Part shown: positions 61,082 to 64,000 of the stretch, piece by piece
Position numbering within the stretch: the first letter of the stretch is position 1
Layout: every line of letters begins with the position of its first letter
Source: Balaenoptera acutorostrata
Taxonomy: Eukaryota; Chordata; Mammalia; Artiodactyla; Balaenopteridae
Direction: 5' to 3'
NCBI RefSeq assembly: GCF_949987535.1
Contig: NC_080082.1
Span: forward strand, 47,530,374-47,594,373
Length of the DNA stretch: 64,000 nucleotides
Position numbers and translations under genes: made by a program
Notes under the pieces: model-generated
The model's input: the letters and a program-made list of their open reading frames with translations, nothing else
Databases searched by the model: none
What the model was told of the DNA's origin: nothing

Positions 61082-62989
61082 CTCTAATCAGGACCTACTG
61101 ATACATTTCCTCAACCACCAAAGTAACTTATAAATGATGGCTGCTCCCTCTTGAGGATTCCAGGGTTCACCTGTGCTCAAGCCTTTCTCAGTCCTTTCAG
61201 TAGTGACACAGAGAGACTGAGCTCCCATTTCTGCAGCTTGCGTTAGACTCTTTTCTTCTATCTTAGAAAGGGGCAGAGCGGTGTTGCTTCAGGGTGACGG
61301 CTTTAGAGCCCTAGTCCTGGAGCATCTCGTGAGCACCTCCTCTTACGTCATCTCACTGTCCGCTTTCAACAACCGGTCCGTCTCATCCTACAGGGGAGGA
61401 GACTCACTCCAGGGCCACTGGTTCAAGGCCACAGGATGAGGAGGTGGTGGCCAGAACCTCATCACAGGCTCTCTGATGCCACGCCAGTGTCCTTTCCACT
61501 TTAATGCCCTAGCCCACAGGTGAAAGCACTGAAAAGACCCCTAACAGGTCAAATTTATGTTCCAGTAAACACAAGTTTCTAGGATATTCAACGTGAGAAA
61601 AGAAAACAATATAAATACATTTCTAGGCCTGGTTCTGAGCACTGAGGAAGTCAGCAAAAGCCTGCAAGGAGTGACAAAGGGCCCCAGGAAGACCCGTGCA
61701 ATCCCAAACACCTCCCGCTCCAGGTCCCTTCCACGTTTCTGACAACAGATGCTCCTCACGGTGGAAACACCAAAGGCCTCACCTGAACCGAGGCCTCACC
61801 TAACAGACTGGCTGGGACAGACCGGACCGAGGGCAGTTCCTCTTGGTGATTAGAAGGAACAAGACAAGGGAAGGGAGCCGAGGGGCGGCAGCCTCGGGCA
61901 CAGAGCAGACGCATCATGACACAGGGATGGTCACAATCTCTTCTCCACACTGGCTCTCGCCGCGGCTCATAGGGAGCCTGAGGAACTCTTCCTTTGCTTC
62001 CCCCCAAGAACACTGGGTGCCCTGGGGCTGGTCTCTCAAGGGGAGCAACAGCCAGATCCAGATGCCTGTGTCCTCCCCACCGAGTAACCATGTGTCAGGC
62101 TGATGGATTCACAGTGGCCTCTGGGCAGAGGCTAAGACACTGCCAACTACCTTCCGATTCTTAATACTCCAGAGGCTGTGATGATCAGATGCCAGGAACT
62201 TCTGTCCACCACCTCAAGCTCCATCATTGGCAAAAAGCACTCTTGAAACACACATCCCTGTGAAGCGCTCTTGTAAATCTGATCCACTCAGGCCTCCTAA
62301 TCTGGTAAGCGCTAATTTACCCCTCCTTTTAAAGTGGAAGACAGAACAAATTCCTTTCAGGAAGCCAAAGGCAAGCCAGGGGAACTGCCCATGGGCGTCT
62401 CCAGTGATCTCATCATAGATGTTCCCTGACACCTTAGCACCATCTCGTTCGGACACTTGCTTGTGAGACCTTGGAGCCCCAAGTCTGAGACTCAACTTCC
62501 GAAGCAGCCAGGGATTCACACCGCCCACAACTCCTGCAGGGCCACACCAACACCCTCTGGGCTCTGGCCTCCCCTTCGCCACCTCCACCCTTCCCCACCC
62601 GGTCTGTTCACCCTGCTCCCAGCTAGTGGACTCTGGCCCCGAGCCCACACTCTGTGCCCCTGGACACAGGCTGGTCCTCTTGCCAAGATCGCTGCCTTCC
62701 TGGAATATGAATGTCTAAAGGGCAGGGATAGGCTCACACTGCAGCTTCATTCCACCCGCCTCGTTACTTGCAGGGGGCACGGAGCACGTCACATCCCATC
62801 ACCAAGTACTCATGAAATGCACCCCTTCTGCGTGAACGTGAACAAAGAACCCTGACAGCTCCTGACTCACCTGGAGACAAGACACATGAGCACAGCTGCT
62901 TAAGCCGAGAGCAAGCTGCTTGAAATTCACTTCTAAAAACTCACCATTTCTAGGTCACCATCAGCAATGGCTCTTAAAAGTTTTTCTAC
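46511..62989 (-). CDS. ANKRD27: ANKRD27 (VARP), C-terminal nine coding exons; 5' part lies beyond the window
   Basis: On the minus strand the exons 62989-62945, 60939-60817, 53102-52905, 51856-51737, 50548-50387, 49340-49229, 48345-48267, 48078-48006 and 46744-46511 join in frame to 381 codons plus TAA, with AG/GT borders throughout. They encode a linker ([15 protein letters not shown]), a cysteine cluster ([10 protein letters not shown]), four to five ankyrin repeats ([65 protein letters not shown]), and a basic, probably disordered tail. Known of VARP: a Rab21 GEF and Rab32/38 effector on endosomes and melanosome carriers. It binds VAMP7 and, through zinc-fingernail cysteine motifs such as the one here, the VPS29 subunit of retromer. 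The human protein has about 1050 residues, so this is roughly residues 670 to the end. Confidence 0.95.
46800..47110 (+). repeat. MIR/L2-like fragment in ANKRD27 intron
   Basis: Old SINE/LINE pattern: TGTGCTCAGTACTTTCCAGG, TATTGTTATCCCCATTTTAC, AGCTGAGGAAACAGGATCAG. Confidence 0.55.
47342..47505 (+). mobile_element. 5'-truncated L1 3' end in ANKRD27 intron
   Basis: TACTGCATAGCACAGGGAAC to AGCTATACTTCAATTTAAAA, with an A-rich end. AAGCCATGTTT flanks both sides (about 47,331-47,341 and just after the tail). Confidence 0.88.
48006..48078 (-). CDS. ANKRD27: ANKRD27 exon, C-terminal segment
   Basis: 73 nt. It completes the lysine and encodes [20 protein letters not shown] then SLHE. Acceptor GATTTCAG and donor GTGAGT flank it. 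Confidence 0.92.
48267..48345 (-). CDS. ANKRD27: ANKRD27 exon, conserved C-terminal segment
   Basis: 79 nt. It completes the tryptophan and encodes [20 protein letters not shown] and SVGQF, plus two bases of a lysine codon. Acceptor TCTACAG and donor GTGAGT flank it. Confidence 0.93.
49229..49340 (-). CDS. ANKRD27: ANKRD27 exon after the ankyrin array
   Basis: 112 nt: [20 protein letters not shown] through YVTVKIRKK plus one base of a tryptophan codon. Acceptor ACTGTAG and donor GTAAGA flank it. Confidence 0.94.
49490..49670 (+). repeat. MIR-like SINE in ANKRD27 intron
   Basis: CTGGCTCTGCCCTCTACTAG, then AGTTATCATGAGGTTATCAA and AGTAAGTGCTCAATAAAAGA. Confidence 0.6.
50387..50548 (-). CDS. 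ANKRD27: ANKRD27 exon, ankyrin repeats
   Basis: 162 nt, 54 codons: [20 protein letters not shown] through [14 protein letters not shown]. Acceptor TTTCTAG and donor GTAGGT flank it. Confidence 0.95.
50858..51228 (+). repeat. CHR-type SINE, long form, in ANKRD27 intron
   Basis: Head GGACTTCCCTGGTGGTCCAG. Target duplication AATAAACAGTTTTC at 50844-50857 and again around 51,228-51,241. It is antisense to ANKRD27. Confidence 0.93.
51737..51856 (-). CDS. ANKRD27: ANKRD27 exon, ankyrin repeat
   Basis: 120 nt, 40 codons: [20 protein letters not shown] then [20 protein letters not shown]. Acceptor GGCCTAG and donor GTAAGG flank it. Confidence 0.95.
52027..52376 (+). repeat. CHR-type SINE with internal 24-bp tandem duplication
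   Basis: Head GGGGCTTCCCTGGTGGCGCA. Target duplication AACATTTGCTGAGGG at 52015-52029 and 52377-52390. The unit GCACCGCGATGAAGAGYGGY is present twice in tandem (52213-52236, 52237-52260), not once as in the other copies. Confidence 0.93.
52905..53102 (-). CDS. ANKRD27: ANKRD27 exon, ankyrin repeats
   Basis: 198 nt, 66 codons. It encodes [14 protein letters not shown] followed by one full ankyrin repeat ([20 protein letters not shown]) and the start of the next ([14 protein letters not shown]). Acceptor CTTATTAG and donor GTATGG flank it. It is phase 0 at both ends. Confidence 0.95.
53340..53801 (+). mobile_element. Old L1 fragment hosting a younger L1
   Basis: Decayed ORF2 words on the + strand ([19 protein letters not shown]) and the [15 protein letters not shown] region. 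It resumes at 54,742 (GAAAAGACTTCACAAAAGAA) and runs to about 55,010 (AATATTTTGGGTGATAGAGA). Confidence 0.82.
53802..54741 (+). mobile_element. L1 with 5' inversion (twin priming)
   Basis: 53811-54294 is L1 ORF2 C-terminal sequence on the minus strand (readable as [15 protein letters not shown] and [15 protein letters not shown]). At 54295 it switches to the + strand (TGAAGTAAGTCAGAAAGAGA) and runs to a 3' UTR and poly-A. The two segments share only TGAAGTA at the junction. AGGCAAAAGA flanks both sides (about 53,792-53,801 and 54,733-54,742). Confidence 0.92.
55248..55600 (+). repeat. CHR-type SINE with apparent 3' transduction
   Basis: SINE head GGGGCTTCCCTGGTGGCACA and body to an (AAAT)n tail near 55,550. 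Then come about 37 non-SINE bases (AGTAACCCAGAAGGAGTGCA through CATCTCTGTTT) and a 20-A run. The target duplication AAAACTTGGGTTAT (55234-55247; 55601-55614) encloses the extra sequence as well as the SINE. Confidence 0.92.
55640..56045 (+). mobile_element. Old L1 fragment, + strand
   Basis: Decayed ORF2 C terminus: ATGATGAAATACCACTGCAC, TTCTCACACCCTGCTGGCGG, CAGCAATTATACTCCTAGGT. Confidence 0.75.
56046..57480 (-). mobile_element. Old L1 ORF2 segment, - strand
   Basis: Minus-strand frames carry decayed L1 words ([34 protein letters not shown]). The fragment reaches ORF2 RT-thumb-like sequence near 57,470. It meets the previous fragment tail-to-tail at about 56,045. Confidence 0.8.
57480..58180. 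other. ANKRD27 intronic DNA, nothing assigned
   Basis: AT-rich, no clear repeat family or exon. Confidence 0.4.
58180..58502 (+). mobile_element. Old L1 3' UTR split by a younger L1
   Basis: TGCTGTATGATGACTTTTAT, TTAGTGGTTGCCAGGGGTCA, TTGAATGTGGTGGTGGACAC. It resumes after 60,215 to about 60,400. Confidence 0.75.
58732..59030 (+). repeat. CHR-type SINE nested in L1
   Basis: Head GGACTTCCCTGGTGGCGCAG. The flanks AAAAATGCGCGGAAG and AAAAATGGGTGGAAG are diverged target duplications of L1 sequence. Confidence 0.92.
59397..59692 (+). repeat. CHR-type SINE nested in L1
   Basis: Head GGGCTTCCCTGGGGGCGCAG. Perfect duplication AAAAAGACACATGCA at 59382-59396 and 59693-59707. Confidence 0.94.
60817..60939 (-). 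CDS. ANKRD27: ANKRD27 exon with second zinc-binding cysteine cluster
   Basis: 123 nt, 41 codons: [19 protein letters not shown] followed by an [17 protein letters not shown] cluster. The C-x3-C-x-C-x2-C spacing with a neighbouring His fits the VARP zinc-fingernail that docks on VPS29. The acceptor is GCCAG; the donor GTTTGG is weaker than consensus. Confidence 0.94.
61011..61079. repeat. Compound (GACA)n(CA)n microsatellite in ANKRD27 intron
   Basis: About seven GACA units followed by about 20 CA units. On the minus (sense) strand this is a (TG)n(TGTC)n stretch ending about 72 bp upstream of the zinc-motif exon's acceptor. Confidence 0.95.
61080..62944. other. ANKRD27 intronic DNA, nothing assigned
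   Basis: No exon of the known protein order and no young repeat found. Confidence 0.45.
62945..62989 (-). CDS. ANKRD27: ANKRD27 exon encoding [15 protein letters not shown]
   Basis: A 45-nt exon in phase 0 on both sides. Acceptor TTTTATTAAG and donor GTGAGT (minus strand) flank it. It encodes the helix that opens the second ankyrin region. This is the most 5' exon in the window. Confidence 0.9.
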
Positions 62990-63811
62990 CTTAATAAAAG
63001 GAAAAAGAATGTAAGGAAAATTATAATAATACAATAAGACTAGAAATAATAAAAACAACCTTCTGAAAACCTAGTAGCTTTCCTGTGTCTCTTGATCTCA
63101 TTCAGTATCTTTCAAACACATCCCCAAAGTTGTTCAGCTAGGGCATCCAGGAGGGGCCGGCGTGCACCTTCCGTGTAAGGTCTGTAAGATGACCCGCCAT
63201 CCACGTGGCACGGTGGGACGACAGCCACCTGGGCGCACAGGCGCTTCCTAAGGGGGCAGCCACCCTTCAGAACTGCATCTATTCAGCTCTCATTATCTGC
63301 CAGCTACAGGAACCATGAGGGCAGGCACCCCCCTAGGAACGACTCCAGGCCTCTGTTAGACTCTGGAGCACGCCTCTGGGCTTTCTCTGCTGTGGTTCTG
63401 CATCGGGCTAGGCTTACTGGGCCCTCCGAGAGCAGGTCACAGCCTGCGGGCGACAGGGGAGGAGGAGCCCGGGGTGGAGTCAGTGAGGGCTCCCCATCCG
63501 CAGGGGATGGGCACATCCACGCCACGGTCTGCTCTGTGGGCTGGCGATGGCCAAGGTCTAGGGTAGGTTAGACGGAAAAGAACACACACACAGACAAAAC
63601 AGGCTATGAGTCAGCGTTTACAAAACGCAACGTGTGAGAACATGTGCACGTCTACGTAAACTCTGCAGGAAGTCAGGAACGAGACACATCAGGTTAACAG
63701 GGGCGCTGACGGAGCGGGAGATAAGGGCAGAGAATTTACTTCGTAAAATGATCTTAAAGCAGTGGACCTACAGGTGACTTTACCTGTACTTTTCTTAGAA
63801 TACCCCCCCCA

Positions 63812-63849
<38 letters not shown>

Positions 63850-64000
63850 ACGTCCGTCCGTGAAGGGCAAGCAGGGTGAGGCTGGCCGGGCTCCCCTCGA
63901 GGGCACTGACCTTCGCCACAGCAGACACGCTGCCCCAGCGGCGGCGAGCAGGCTGGCGGGGTGGCCCTCGTCAGGGCAGGGCTCTCTAGCTGCCCCCAGA
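62990..64000. other. ANKRD27 intronic DNA with (CT)n(CA)n at 63,815-63,852
   Basis: The next upstream VARP exon (the segment ending just before VEKLL) was not found, so the intron continues past the edge. The last 100 bases are GC-rich. Confidence 0.45.

Noticed and set aside
63909..64000. Possible minus-strand exon ending at a GTCAG donor (63,909) and encoding an ankyrin-like alanine/leucine-rich stretch
   Set aside because: It does not match the VARP segment expected just before VEKLL, and no acceptor is visible before the window edge.

Overview
The window is mammalian nuclear DNA, almost certainly from a cetacean. It carries about 19 copies of a tRNA-derived SINE with the CHR-type head (CTTCCCTGGTGGCGCAGTGG) found in whales, hippos and ruminants. 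I saw no ruminant BovB/Bov-tA-rich pattern and no pig PRE-1. The other repeats are L1 elements of several ages, L2/MIR, MLT1-type LTRs and Tigger-group DNA transposons. Two protein-coding genes are supported exon by exon. There are no bacterial-type genes, CRISPR arrays or operons.

Layout. Positions 1-35,850 are intergenic, with no supportable host coding exon. They hold a patchwork of old repeats, SINEs, a CpG-rich block without an assigned gene (about 2,640-3,780), two long purine/pyrimidine tracts, and one nearly full-length L1 (23,293-29,344) with 18-bp target-site duplications. In that L1, ORF1 is open and ORF2 is broken once, by an apparent single-base loss near 26,308. Positions 33,924-35,275 show nested insertions: an old L1 interrupted by a SINE and by a 493-bp solo LTR with a 4-bp target duplication.

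PDCD5 lies on the + strand, with a CpG-island promoter at about 35,860-36,530 and six coding exons from 36,165 to 42,574. They join in frame to exactly 125 codons and end in the characteristic acidic DSDEDDDY tail. Two tandem AATAAA signals lie at 42,692 and 42,710. The 3' splice site of exon 4 is preceded by a 25-bp tandem copy of itself. The upstream copy would shift the frame and stop translation if it were used.

ANKRD27 (VARP), on the - strand, converges on PDCD5. Nine coding exons between 62,989 and 46,511 join in frame to 381 codons plus stop. They encode the C-terminal part: the second cysteine-rich zinc motif, the second ankyrin array and the C-terminal tail. The N-terminal VPS9 domain and first ankyrin block lie beyond the right edge. 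The convergent PDCD5/ANKRD27 order matches mammalian 19q13.11 synteny as I recall it.

The most useful oddities are the duplicated PDCD5 acceptor, a SINE that appears to carry about 37 bp of 3'-transduced sequence (55,248-55,600), the CpG-rich 5' extension of the L1, a twin-primed (5'-inverted) L1 at 53,802-54,741, a 40-bp-arm hairpin at the end of an L1 (19,351-19,438), and the nested solo LTR. I found no evidence of a wholly new system. The novelty here is in mobile-element structure and one splice site.
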